This document shows, one piece after another, positions 27,061 to 34,632 of a stretch of DNA of 64,000 nucleotides. The first letter of the stretch is position 1. Every line of letters starts with the position of its first letter. This DNA is from Bacteroidota bacterium. GTDB taxonomy: Bacteria; Bacteroidota; Bacteroidia; Chitinophagales; Chitinophagaceae. Made by a program: the position numbers and the translations under genes. The DNA lies in assembly GCA_016706595.1 (NCBI GenBank), contig JADJJH010000003.1, positions 186,001 through 250,000 of the forward strand, written 5' to 3'. The notes beneath the pieces are model-generated. The model had not been told where the DNA came from. It was given only the letters and a program-made list of their open reading frames with translations, and made no database searches.

Positions 27061-27168
27061 TTATGCCACTAATGCTTCATTTAATTCATTAATAATTACT
27101 TCGGTCTGGGCACAAAACAATTGCCATATTTTCCCAAAACTATCGTACATGTTAAACGGGTATATCAT
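27061..27168 (-). pseudogene. Remnant of the C-terminus of a second hsdR
   Basis: A 35-codon frame (27168 to TAA at 27061) ends FGKIWQLFCAQTEVIINELNEALVA when read in parts. The intact HsdR in this window ends GKFYSLFKEDYEKILEELNEALAA, and both are preceded by a PFN triplet (YPFNMYDS here, NPFNAAGG there). The position-by-position agreement over about 28 residues marks it as the tail of another, divergent hsdR. The rest of that gene is gone, displaced by higBA. It starts 13 bp beyond the higA stop. Confidence 0.75.
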
Positions 27169-27180
27169 AATTAAGCAAGG

Positions 27181-28278
27181 TTAATTTAAATTTTTATCTA
27201 TACTGGTTCTAATATTAAATTTATTTTGTTCATGTGAGTAGCGACCTAATACAATAGCCGGATGCAGATGATTCTTTTTGGCTAACTTTACAAAATCGGC
27301 GTCACTAGGTTTTATATAATCTGCTTTAAATTCTTTCCATTCAGCGTTGGGTATTAAATTGTTAGAAGCGAACTCATTAGCCTCTTTTTCTTTGTCATCC
27401 ATTTTTTGATTTTCGATATCTAAAAATTGGGCTCGATTATCGCTAGTTAAATGTAAATAAACATGTCCTAGTTCATGCATTAAGGTAAATGAAAAATTAT
27501 CGATACGGCTATGTCTTAAACTCAAACCAATGGCAGGGTTTCCATTACTCCAAAATGCAAAACCATCAATAGCACATTTTGAAGGCGTTGGAAGGACAAT
27601 TAATTTAATACCATACTTTGATAATAATGTTTCGGTATGTTGAACGGTATTTTTATTCTTGACAAATACGCTTTTCAAACCTGTAATTAAATCAGTATTA
27701 TTTCTCGCATCAAATTTGTTCACTTTTATTTGGGATGCTTTGTAAATGATTAATTGTTCCCAACCCAATAAATTTATTTTATCTGTTTCTAGTTTTTCTG
27801 ACTTTCTGTGTAACGCAAACCTAGGTTCACTGTATTTAGAAATAATCTGATCAGTATGCTGTACGTTATAGACAGATTTTATTATGGGTAAATCTAATAC
27901 TGGATCTCCAGTGATAATTTTTTGCTGTTTAAAAAAAGCTACAGGAATTGAATCCTTAATATGATTCCAAGTGTCAATGGCAGAAAATCGCAATTGTGTC
28001 TTTTCTTGTATTTTGGCCAGATCTAACTCGTAGTTCGCTTGTAAATTGAGCCAAATACTAGGTTCCATATCTAAGCTTTTACCAATAAGCAGAGCCATCT
28101 CGGCAGTTAAATTTCGCTTACCTTTTATCACTTCATTGAATTGTGAAGTTGCAATACCTAGTTGAATGGCAAACTCCTTTTGAGATATTTGCCTTGAATT
28201 TAGCTCATCAGCTAAATACTCACCTGGGTGTATGGCAAATCCAGGCGTTAATTCATTAATATTTTTTGATCTTGTCAT
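27181..28278 (-). CDS. HigA-type antitoxin fused to an ImmA/IrrE metallopeptidase domain
   Basis: Residues about 12-75 form an XRE helix-turn-helix of the HigA/VapI type (HPGEYLADELNSRQISQKEFAIQLGIATSQFNEVIKGKRNLTAEMALLIGKSL). Residues about 205-345 are an ImmA/IrrE-like domain with the zinc motif HELGH (FTLMHELGHVYLHL) and a downstream EKEANEFASNNLIP helix. Proteins of this fusion neutralise HigB and can be cleaved or cleave others during stress. The gene directly follows higB (15 bp apart), the usual toxin-first order of higBA. Confidence 0.88.
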   Translation of the reverse strand: MTRSKNINELTPGFAIHPGEYLADELNSRQISQKEFAIQLGIATSQFNEVIKGKRNLTAEMALLIGKSLDMEPSIWLNLQANYELDLAKIQEKTQLRFSAIDTWNHIKDSIPVAFFKQQKIITGDPVLDLPIIKSVYNVQHTDQIISKYSEPRFALHRKSEKLETDKINLLGWEQLIIYKASQIKVNKFDARNNTDLITGLKSVFVKNKNTVQHTETLLSKYGIKLIVLPTPSKCAIDGFAFWSNGNPAIGLSLRHSRIDNFSFTLMHELGHVYLHLTSDNRAQFLDIENQKMDDKEKEANEFASNNLIPNAEWKEFKADYIKPSDADFVKLAKKNHLHPAIVLGRYSHEQNKFNIRTSIDKNLN

Positions 28279-28293
28279 GATAGTTAGTTTTTG

Positions 28294-28614
28294 TTATTCA
28301 TAGTGTTTGCTGAGCTCTTGAATATCCAAAATCTCAATATTTTGTGGCTCTTCGGTATTTCCAATCTCCAAAAAAATTATTCTGTACTGCTCATTAACTC
28401 TTACTGAACTATGTCCTATTCTATTCCCCTTTAATTTTTCATACCTCAACCCATGAAATTGAAATAAATGTTCAATTTTTTCAACAGTCTTAAGTCTTCC
28501 GATAGTTTTAATATATTGTTTTACCAAGGCAGGGTTAGATTTGAATTCTTTGTCCTTAACCTTTTTATTTTCGTACAAATCCTGAAGCAGTTGTGTTTTA
28601 AACGTAATTTCCAT
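28294..28614 (-). CDS. HigB/RelE-family toxin
   Basis: The 106-residue protein has the RelE-fold layout: MEITFKTQLLQDLYENKKVKD, a two-helix section ending KTVEKIEHLFQFHGLRYEKLKG, and strands NRIGHSSVRVNEQYRIIFLEIGN (the R-x-N-x-x-Y-R core of HigB) and IEILDIQELSKHYE. HigB toxins are ribosome-dependent mRNA endonucleases. Neighbouring higA on the same strand is its expected antitoxin. The module has its own promoter and operator between it and hsdR, so it is probably an insertion into the RM operon. Confidence 0.85.
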   Translation of the reverse strand: MEITFKTQLLQDLYENKKVKDKEFKSNPALVKQYIKTIGRLKTVEKIEHLFQFHGLRYEKLKGNRIGHSSVRVNEQYRIIFLEIGNTEEPQNIEILDIQELSKHYE

Positions 28615-28629
28615 AGATGTCTGATTATG

Positions 28630-28661
28630 CGAAGGTAATAAAAATTCACATATTTGTGAAT
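28630..28661 (-). promoter_or_regulatory. Predicted higBA promoter and HigA operator
   Basis: The inverted repeat ATTCACA-TATT-TGTGAAT (28644-28661) is perfect over 7-bp arms. On the minus strand the sequence TACCTTCG (28637-28630), close to the TAnnTTTG box, follows it and precedes the higB start at 28614. The palindrome overlaps where the upstream promoter element should lie, so HigA binding there would repress the module. Confidence 0.55.
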
Positions 28662-28705
28662 AATATTTTAACCTAATTTAAAAATAGCATAGTGATAGAT
28701 TTCAA

Positions 28706-31492
28706 TTACGCTGCCAACGCCTCATTCAACTCTTCTAATATTTTTTCATAATCCTCCTTAAATAACGAATAAAATTTCCCCAATCCTCCGGCTGCATTAA
28801 ACGGATTCAAATCAAAATCTTCCTTATCAATATGAAAACTATTGACAACATACTCTTTAATCATTCTCAGCCATTGCATTTGTTCTTCATTGAACTTTAT
28901 TGCACCGGCTTGTTTTTTAAACACCCAATCTTGAAAATTTTTGTCTACTATTTTATCATAAGCCGTAAGCGTTGTATCAATTCCGCTTATTTTACGAATG
29001 AGTGAAACAATTGCGGTTAGTTCATTTCTTGGCGAACCGTTGCATTGTTCCAATGCTTCGTATGCCCGCCACACATTCATTGGTGCAAGTGTTGGTTTTT
29101 CGTTTTGAAGTTTTTCCAACACTTCTTTAATCATAGTGTAAGTCAATTCCCGTCTGCGAAAGGGTTGGTTGTAAAAAATCTGCAAAGCCATTAATTCATC
29201 TTTATGCATTTCCATCCAAGCTTTAAATTCTGCAATTCGTGCTGAGCTTGCCGAGGCATTATCTTTATCCCAACCCACGTGAATTACTTCATCGGGATTA
29301 GCCAAGTCAATTTTTTGTTCATGAGCCTTGCGAACATTTTCAATGTAATCGTTTAATTCTCCTGTAAATACTTTTGCTGCTTCGTTCTGCAATTTTTCGG
29401 TTTTTGTTTTTATCGCAGCATCAATATCTATAGGTGCAGCACCTGCCATTTCGGTTCTTACTTTGCTTTCAATTTCTTCAAGTACATCCGGATTAAAAGC
29501 ATTCAATAATTCTTTCACTACTTGTGAAACACTTTTGCCGTTAGCTTTTTCGGCAAATTGTTTTTTTTCTTTTTCGGTAATTTGTTTATCTAATCTTGTC
29601 AGTCGGTTGGCTAAAGAAGTAAATAATTCTTCTTCTCTTGCACCAACGGCAACTGCTTGTAATAAATCCTTTAGCGGAATGCCTGGCTTTTTTTCCAGGG
29701 GTCGGCTATCTGTTTTTAAACTTTTGGTTACACCAATGGCATCTACAATTACAAAATGGTCTTTAGTGAACTTTGCTGTTGGCGTAACTTTTCGCAAACT
29801 ATCTAAATCAATAGTTCGTGTTCCTCTGCCTTTCATTTGCTCAAAATAATTGATGCTTTTTACATCTCTCATAAAAAGCAAACATTCAAGTGGTTTAATG
29901 TCTGTGCCGGTTGCAACCATATCAACGGTTACTGCAATTCTTGGATGATAATCATTCCTGAATTGTGATAAAACCGATTTTGGATCCTCGTCAGTTTTGT
30001 ATGTTATTTTTTTGCAGAATTTATTTTCTTCGGCAAATTCTGATCTTACAATATCTATAATATCATTGGCGTGGCTGTCTGTTTTAGCAAAGATTAAAGT
30101 TTTAGGCACTTCAAAATTTCCGTTTTTATCGTAACGTTCTTTAAAAATACTTGGCAAATGCTCTTTGAATGTTCTGATGATGGTTCTTATCTGATTAGGA
30201 TTTACTACATCTTTATCCAATTGTTGTTTAGAATAATTTTCATCTTCATCCTGCAATTCCATTCGTTTCTTTCTGCTCAATCGTTCGCGGTGTTCAATGT
30301 ATTCGCCTTTCCAAAGTGTAGCACCTTGTTGGGTTACTTTGGTATCAATGATAAATACTTCGTAACCTACATTCACGCCATCGGCAACCGCCATTTCGTG
30401 AGAATATTCACTTACTAAATTCTGGTCGAAGTAACCAATCGTTCTTTTGTCGGGTGTAGCGGTTAAGCCAATTTCAAAAGCATCGTAATATTCCAGTACT
30501 TGTTTCCAAAGGTTGTAAATGCTTCGGTGGCATTCGTCAATTACAATGAAATCAAAAAACTCAATGGGCATTTTTCCATCGTATTCAATCGGTGGAATTT
30601 CTTTTGGTTGTCCCGATAGCCATCGGGATTCGTTCGGGTTTGTTTCTTCGGCACTTTCTTCTAGTTCAGTTCCTTTTAAAATGGAATACAAACGCTGAAT
30701 TGTACTAATGCAAACCTGACTGTCGGTAGCTATGTAACTTGATTTCAGCCTTTGAACGCTGTATAATTCAGTAAATTTTCTATTATCGTCATTAGGAACG
30801 AATGACATAAATTCTTGCTCCGCTTGTTCTCCTAAATTTTTGGTGTCCACCAAAAATAATACTCGTTTTGCTTTTGCATATTTCAGCAAACGATAAATTG
30901 CGGTTATGGCAGTAAATGTTTTCCCCGAACCAGTTGCCATTTGTATTAAGGCTCTTGGTCGGTTTTCTTTAAAGGAAGTTTCTAGTTTGGTTATGGCGTT
31001 TATTTGACAATCTCGTAAACCTTCGGTTTGCAATGATGGCAAGTCGAATAAACTTTTACGAAGCGATTGGTCTCTTTTTACCCAATCTTTTAATGTTTCA
31101 GGTCGGTGAAAACTGAATACTTCTCTTGCTCTTGGTTTGGGGTCTGTAAAGTCGGTGAATCTTGTTACTTCTCCTGTACTGATATAAACAAAAGGTAAAG
31201 GTTCATTTTTTAGATGTTTGAGTTTGGCGTTTGCATAGGCCTCAGATTGGTCTTCATGCGAAGTCATACGATAGGCTTCTTCCTCGCGTTTAGCTTCAAT
31301 TACTCCACAAGGTTTCCCTTCAACAAATAATACATAGTCTGCAGGACCAACATCCGTCAAATATTCCTTAACAGCAACACCAATTCCAGCATTCAGATTT
31401 ACTTGTTTAATGCTCTGTATAACCCAGCCGCATGCCCTCAATTGCTTGTCAATGTTATCTCTTGCTATTTGCTCTGGGTTTTGGTTTGCCAT
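28706..31492 (-). CDS. hsdR: Type I restriction endonuclease subunit R
   Basis: The 928-residue protein has an N-terminal nuclease domain (VGPADYVLFVEGKPCGVIEAKRE, the PD and ExK motif, about residues 48-70). A superfamily 2 helicase core follows: Walker A MATGSGKTFTAI (about 184-195), DECHRSI, GLTATPD, and the motif VI region MKGRGTRTID. The C-terminal third is helical and binds the methylase core. It is intact, yet cannot cleave without HsdM and HsdS. A palindromic core like that of repeat R1 (TCCCGATAGCCATCGGGA at 30611) lies in frame in the coding sequence. Confidence 0.95.
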   Translation of the reverse strand: MANQNPEQIARDNIDKQLRACGWVIQSIKQVNLNAGIGVAVKEYLTDVGPADYVLFVEGKPCGVIEAKREEEAYRMTSHEDQSEAYANAKLKHLKNEPLPFVYISTGEVTRFTDFTDPKPRAREVFSFHRPETLKDWVKRDQSLRKSLFDLPSLQTEGLRDCQINAITKLETSFKENRPRALIQMATGSGKTFTAITAIYRLLKYAKAKRVLFLVDTKNLGEQAEQEFMSFVPNDDNRKFTELYSVQRLKSSYIATDSQVCISTIQRLYSILKGTELEESAEETNPNESRWLSGQPKEIPPIEYDGKMPIEFFDFIVIDECHRSIYNLWKQVLEYYDAFEIGLTATPDKRTIGYFDQNLVSEYSHEMAVADGVNVGYEVFIIDTKVTQQGATLWKGEYIEHRERLSRKKRMELQDEDENYSKQQLDKDVVNPNQIRTIIRTFKEHLPSIFKERYDKNGNFEVPKTLIFAKTDSHANDIIDIVRSEFAEENKFCKKITYKTDEDPKSVLSQFRNDYHPRIAVTVDMVATGTDIKPLECLLFMRDVKSINYFEQMKGRGTRTIDLDSLRKVTPTAKFTKDHFVIVDAIGVTKSLKTDSRPLEKKPGIPLKDLLQAVAVGAREEELFTSLANRLTRLDKQITEKEKKQFAEKANGKSVSQVVKELLNAFNPDVLEEIESKVRTEMAGAAPIDIDAAIKTKTEKLQNEAAKVFTGELNDYIENVRKAHEQKIDLANPDEVIHVGWDKDNASASSARIAEFKAWMEMHKDELMALQIFYNQPFRRRELTYTMIKEVLEKLQNEKPTLAPMNVWRAYEALEQCNGSPRNELTAIVSLIRKISGIDTTLTAYDKIVDKNFQDWVFKKQAGAIKFNEEQMQWLRMIKEYVVNSFHIDKEDFDLNPFNAAGGLGKFYSLFKEDYEKILEELNEALAA

Positions 31493-31495
31493 TGC

Positions 31496-31693
31496 TTAAT
31501 ACAATACAATATTTAGTTGGGTAAGATACAAATTTTCATCTTTAAAACTATTATTCCAATTCAATGGCGGGTAAAAGAATAGGTTCTTAGCTAAACCTTG
31601 GTATTGTTGTAACAACTTTATACTATTCATTTTATCTCTCAAATCTGTATCTAAAAATTTACTAGCCTTCAAGATGTATAACAACCATCCCAC
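31496..31693 (-). CDS. Uncertain small ORF directly upstream of hsdR
   Basis: A GTG at 31693 opens 65 codons (WLLYILKASKFLDTDLRDKM and so on) ending 3 bp before the hsdR start. Nothing in it is recognised. The close spacing suggests it could be a translated leader or the remains of a gene displaced when the RM operon arrived. Aromatic-rich composition and no start motif make a functional protein doubtful. Confidence 0.25.
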   Translation of the reverse strand: MGWLLYILKASKFLDTDLRDKMNSIKLLQQYQGLAKNLFFYPPLNWNNSFKDENLYLTQLNIVLY

Positions 31694-31947
31694 ATGTATA
31701 CCCCAAGTTTAAAAAGACTGATTTAGATTATTGAATTTGAAATAAAACCATACCTCATTTGGTTTTTCTCCAAGTGCCCACCCATAAATTACCCTTTTTC
31801 GCCTCCTTCAAATTCCTAACTAAAGGCGATTATCCCTAGTTACAACATAATTTCCCTAGTTACCAGATATCGCTTTTTTGGTAGGTACATTGCTTTTAGG
31901 TTTGAGTTATAAACGTATTATTTAATAACTCTTAAAAACAAAAAATC

Positions 31948-32673
31948 ATGAAATCAACATCAGAAACCGGCCATGCAATTAACGTGGCAAACTTCAATGA
32001 ACTTATTACAGCTGTAACAGCTTTGGGTGCAACCTATGCCCCTGCAAAGGCAAGCCTTAAATTGGCATCACTCAATGCAATTTCAACGGCAGGTGCTAAC
32101 AGTTTAAACGAGGTTATCTCCAAAAAAAATGCATACAATAATGCAGTCAATGCACGTATGCAAAGCTTTAGTAAAATGCGTCCATTGGCAACGCGCGTAT
32201 TAGCAGCCTTGCATACAACCGACGCTAATTTCGAATTACTTAAAGATGCCAAAACCATCAACCGCAAAATTCAAGGTAGACGAGCAGTTGATATTGCCCC
32301 CGTTGCTGAAGGGGCAGCAGCTCCTAAATCTATTTCTGCCAGTCAACTCTCTTACGATCAACTGATACAACATTTTACAACGCTTGTCAATTTAATCGAA
32401 ACGGTACCAAGCTATCAACCTGCCGAAAATGATTTGAAATTAGATACACAGCAAACGTATATCAGCGAATTAAATTCACTAAATAGCCAAGTAAGTGCTG
32501 CTTATATTGCTATTGGCAATGAGCGTATTGCTCGTAATACTATTTTGTATAAAACATTAGTTGGTTTGGTTGATATTGCTTTGTCGGTAAAACTATATGT
32601 AAAATCTGTCTTCGGGTCAAACTCTCCTCAATATAAAGGAATCAATAAAATTGCCTTCCGTACGATAGCTTAA
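31948..32673 (+). CDS. Conserved helical Bacteroidota protein of unknown function
   Basis: The 241-residue protein (begins MKSTSETGHAINVANFNELI) has no signal peptide or membrane segment and is predicted nearly all helical with alanine- and serine-rich stretches (KASLKLASLNAIS, ISKKNAYNNAVNARMQSFSKMRPLATRVLAAL). A basic patch (INRKIQGRRA) lies near residue 110. I recall proteins with the same opening GHAxNVANF and the same ending SPQYKxIxKIxF in other Bacteroidota, always as hypothetical proteins. It stands alone, followed by a strong terminator. The promoter region is AT-rich and has no Shine-Dalgarno. Confidence 0.75.
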   Translation: MKSTSETGHAINVANFNELITAVTALGATYAPAKASLKLASLNAISTAGANSLNEVISKKNAYNNAVNARMQSFSKMRPLATRVLAALHTTDANFELLKDAKTINRKIQGRRAVDIAPVAEGAAAPKSISASQLSYDQLIQHFTTLVNLIETVPSYQPAENDLKLDTQQTYISELNSLNSQVSAAYIAIGNERIARNTILYKTLVGLVDIALSVKLYVKSVFGSNSPQYKGINKIAFRTIA

Positions 32674-32705
32674 TTCTGCCTTTAACTTAGCTTAACTCTC
32701 ATTTT

Positions 32706-32745
32706 AAAACCGCTTACATGCACGAACCCAAAAGTAAGCGGTTTT
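32706..32745 (+). terminator. Rho-independent terminator of the helical-protein gene
   Basis: A perfect 12-bp stem (AAAACCGCTTAC at 32706-32717 with GTAAGCGGTTTT at 32734-32745) encloses a 16-nt loop and runs into a short T tract. It lies 33 bp after the stop codon. Confidence 0.85.
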
Positions 32746-32748
32746 TCT

Positions 32749-33018
32749 ATGTCCCTATTGTGGTTTAAAACCGCACTAACCATAGAACTCCTTAACGCAC
32801 AATCAAACCTACAAAACGCAAGTATAAACCTCCTAAACGCAAACGTGGAACTAGCAAACGCAAGCATACATATGCCAAGTAAAAGCATAAACCTGCTAAA
32901 CGTAACGATGGAATTTGCAAACGCAAGGATAAATGTAGAGAGAGGAATTATGGAACTAGCAAACGCAAGTATGGAATTACTAAATGCAAGCAAGAACCTA
33001 TTAAACGCAAAGCACTAA
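32749..33018 (+). CDS. Heptad-repeat reading frame, 89 codons
   Basis: The frame starts MSLLWFKTALT and continues as eleven 7-residue units, consensus I/M-N/E-L-L-N-A-S, ending at the TAA at 33016. Leucine codons in the units vary in the wobble base (CTC CTA, CTG CTA, TTA CTA, CTA TTA) while the amino acids stay fixed, which argues that this frame has been under protein-level constraint. The ATG sits just past the terminator of the previous gene, so expression needs its own promoter, and I see no clear one. The regular spacing would suit an amphipathic coil or solenoid. No known family. Confidence 0.4.
   Translation: MSLLWFKTALTIELLNAQSNLQNASINLLNANVELANASIHMPSKSINLLNVTMEFANARINVERGIMELANASMELLNASKNLLNAKH
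32782..33012. repeat. Eleven tandem 21-bp units
   Basis: The units begin at 32782 and repeat exactly every 21 bp, sharing the core GCAAACGCAAG or CTAAACGCAAA. Units 4 and 9 both contain GAACTAGCAAACGCAAG; unit 5 (ATACATATGCCAAGTAAAAGC) and unit 8 (ATAAATGTAGAGAGAGGAATT) are the most diverged. Confidence 0.85.
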
Positions 33019-33150
33019 ATTCTAAATTCTAAAATCGAAATTCGAAGGGGAATACTTCAGGCAAGTAAAATTTGCGAACCACGAACCCCGAACACCTAGC
33101 CCCGCTTTCCTAACATCTAATTCCGAACCTCGAACCTCAAGCCCCAAATT
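33019..33150. repeat. Dispersed repeat R2, copy b
   Basis: The order is ATTCTAAAATCGAAATTCGA, AATACTTCAGGCAAGTAAAA, TTTGCGAACCACGAACCCCG and CTAGCCCCGCTTTCC, followed by a second set TTCCGAACCTCGAACCTC. It begins right after the heptad-repeat frame and stops before the SRPBCC gene. Confidence 0.7.
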
Positions 33151-33181
33151 CCGATTGTATATTCCTAAATTCACATCCCTA

Positions 33182-33664
33182 TTATTCGCAAATTTCTTTC
33201 AATTTCTCAAGTGCTTTAGGGTAGGTCTTGTTCATATAATCTACAAAATCTTCAGTGGTGTCTAAGTCAACAGTAAGGGTTGTGGTTCCCTGTCCAACTG
33301 CTTCGTCCAGGCGGGCATTATTTTCTTCGAATGAATAGTTTTCAAATCCGTTGGCCCATTTTTCCACTTCAGGTCCTTCTGTAATTTCCTCGCCGGCTTT
33401 AAAAAGACCATAATGTTGAATTGAAACAAATTGATTGGGAATAATATCAGCGATTCTAGAAACCATACCTCCCTTTTCACCTTTCTCATCTACGCCAACA
33501 AATAAAATTTTATTTCCCTTGTCCCATATTCCTTCATAGGTCGATGTTGGGTTAAACAAAGCAGTCCATTGCTCATAAGTTGATTTGCCATTGATGCCAA
33601 GCATAATATCATATACCTTGCTTGCAGGTGCATTGATGATTACTTTGAATTGTAATTTTTTCAT
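33182..33664 (-). CDS. SRPBCC (START/AHSA1-like) domain protein
   Basis: The 160-residue cytoplasmic protein begins MKKLQFKVIINAPASKVYDIML, the typical first strand of SRPBCC folds. YEQWTALFNPTSTYEGIWDKGNKILFVG, MVSRIADIIPNQFVSIQHYG and TTLTVDLDTTEDFVDYMNKTYPKALEKLKEI complete the helix-grip fold. Such proteins bind hydrophobic ligands in a deep pocket or act as Hsp90-activator-like proteins; nothing in the pocket identifies the ligand. It appears as a single gene between repeat R2b and the toxin-antitoxin remnant. Confidence 0.85.
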   Translation of the reverse strand: MKKLQFKVIINAPASKVYDIMLGINGKSTYEQWTALFNPTSTYEGIWDKGNKILFVGVDEKGEKGGMVSRIADIIPNQFVSIQHYGLFKAGEEITEGPEVEKWANGFENYSFEENNARLDEAVGQGTTTLTVDLDTTEDFVDYMNKTYPKALEKLKEICE

Positions 33665-33740
33665 ATAATCAGTGTTTGTTTAAATTAATTTGTAAGTCTT
33701 GTTTCTTTCTGTTATACTCAGCAACTGTTATGGTCAATGC

Positions 33741-34085
33741 TTATGTATCAATTTCCAAGCAAGCCAAATCTTTATACTCATTATTTTGAACAAACTCCTT
33801 TATTAGTTCAACGTTGTTTAGCAAACAAACTACCAAATTCTTCGTTGAAGTATTACCTATTCTAAGCCAAATTATCTTAGGCGGAGTTCCTTTAATTAAT
33901 GACATATCATAGAAGTCTGTATCAAAAGTTACTATGGTATAATCATTTGATTTAGCGTATTCCTAAATTTCGTAGTCATCGCTATTTTCTAAGCCTAATA
34001 ATTTAACTTGACTAGCTAAAGGCAGAAAATCTTGAATTTTCTTGACAATTCTAAATGAAATGTTTTGGTCGAGTAACAATTTCAT
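33741..34085 (-). pseudogene. DUF5615 PIN-like toxin with an internal stop codon
   Basis: The frame begins MKLLLDQNISFRIVKKIQDF at 34085 and shows the PIN-like active-site aspartates (LLLDQN, NSDDYEI, VTFDTDF). Codon 41 is TAG (33965-33963) where the family has Trp (EIWEYAK); one G-to-A change explains it. After it the frame continues to TAA at 33741, 114 sense codons apart from the TAG, a normal length. The start overlaps the stop of the DUF433 antitoxin in TAATG. Such toxins are putative ribonucleases; this one should be inactive unless the stop is read through. Confidence 0.85.
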
Positions 34086-34306
34086 TACGCAACCTTTATA
34101 CGATGTTCTCTATCTGCAGCATACGCTAGCACCGCCAATAAATCTTCTTTAGTTAGTTCAGGATAATCCTCAATAATTTCTTCTTCAGTCATACCTGAGG
34201 CAAACCAACTTAGTACATCATAAACTGAAATCCTCATTCCTCGGATACAAGGTTTTCCAAATCTTATGTTTGGGTCTATTGCAATAATCTCCGAATAGTG
34301 TTTCAT
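34085..34306 (-). CDS. DUF433 antitoxin
   Basis: The 73-residue protein has the full DUF433 pattern: IIAIDPNIRFGKPCIRGMRISVYDVLSWFASGMTEEEIIEDYPELTKEDLLAVLAYAADRE. The family forms a winged-helix DNA-binding fold and pairs with DUF5615 PIN-like toxins as a VapBC-like toxin-antitoxin system. The partner directly downstream is broken by one nonsense codon, leaving the antitoxin orphaned. The toxin starts at the last base of this stop codon. Confidence 0.9.
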   Translation of the reverse strand: MKHYSEIIAIDPNIRFGKPCIRGMRISVYDVLSWFASGMTEEEIIEDYPELTKEDLLAVLAYAADREHRIKVA

Positions 34307-34445
34307 TCGTCAAATTTATAGATTATTTCTGAAATATTACTTTGCATTTAAGTTCTGTAAATGAATTGGATAATGCCCATCTTACCTGCTTTTTTATTCG
34401 TCATCAAGATATTATTGAAAATATCCATTTACTCTGTTTACCCCT

Positions 34446-34620
34446 AGTTCAAGTTTTAAGAAACCCGCTACGCAAATTCAAAAATTCAAAATACTAAATT
34501 CGAAGGAGGATTCTTCAGGCGAGTAAAATTTCCCCATCATCTGATTCCTGACATCTAACATCAATTCAAGAGCAATTTCCGAACCTCTAACCCCGAACCC
34601 CTAGCTCCGTTTTTCCTAAC
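34446..34620. repeat. Dispersed repeat R2, copy c
   Basis: It begins GTTCAAGTTTTAAGAAACCC, the same leader as copy d at 37222, then AAATTCAAAATACTAAATTC, TTCTTCAGGCGAGTAAAATT, and after an unrelated insert the tail TTTCCGAACCTCTAACCCCG AACCCC. The 34307-34632 gap otherwise holds no gene. Confidence 0.65.
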
Positions 34621-34632
34621 ATCAATTATGTA

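Noticed and set aside
32682..32993. A 103-codon minus-strand frame across the heptad repeats
   Set aside because: It is the antisense shadow of the 21-bp repeat; the synonymous wobble pattern fits the plus frame, and the minus frame begins inside the repeat and ends in the previous gene's terminator region.
32782..33012. Possible CRISPR-like array
   Set aside because: Units of 21 bp are contiguous with no spacers and form one reading frame; no cas gene is near.
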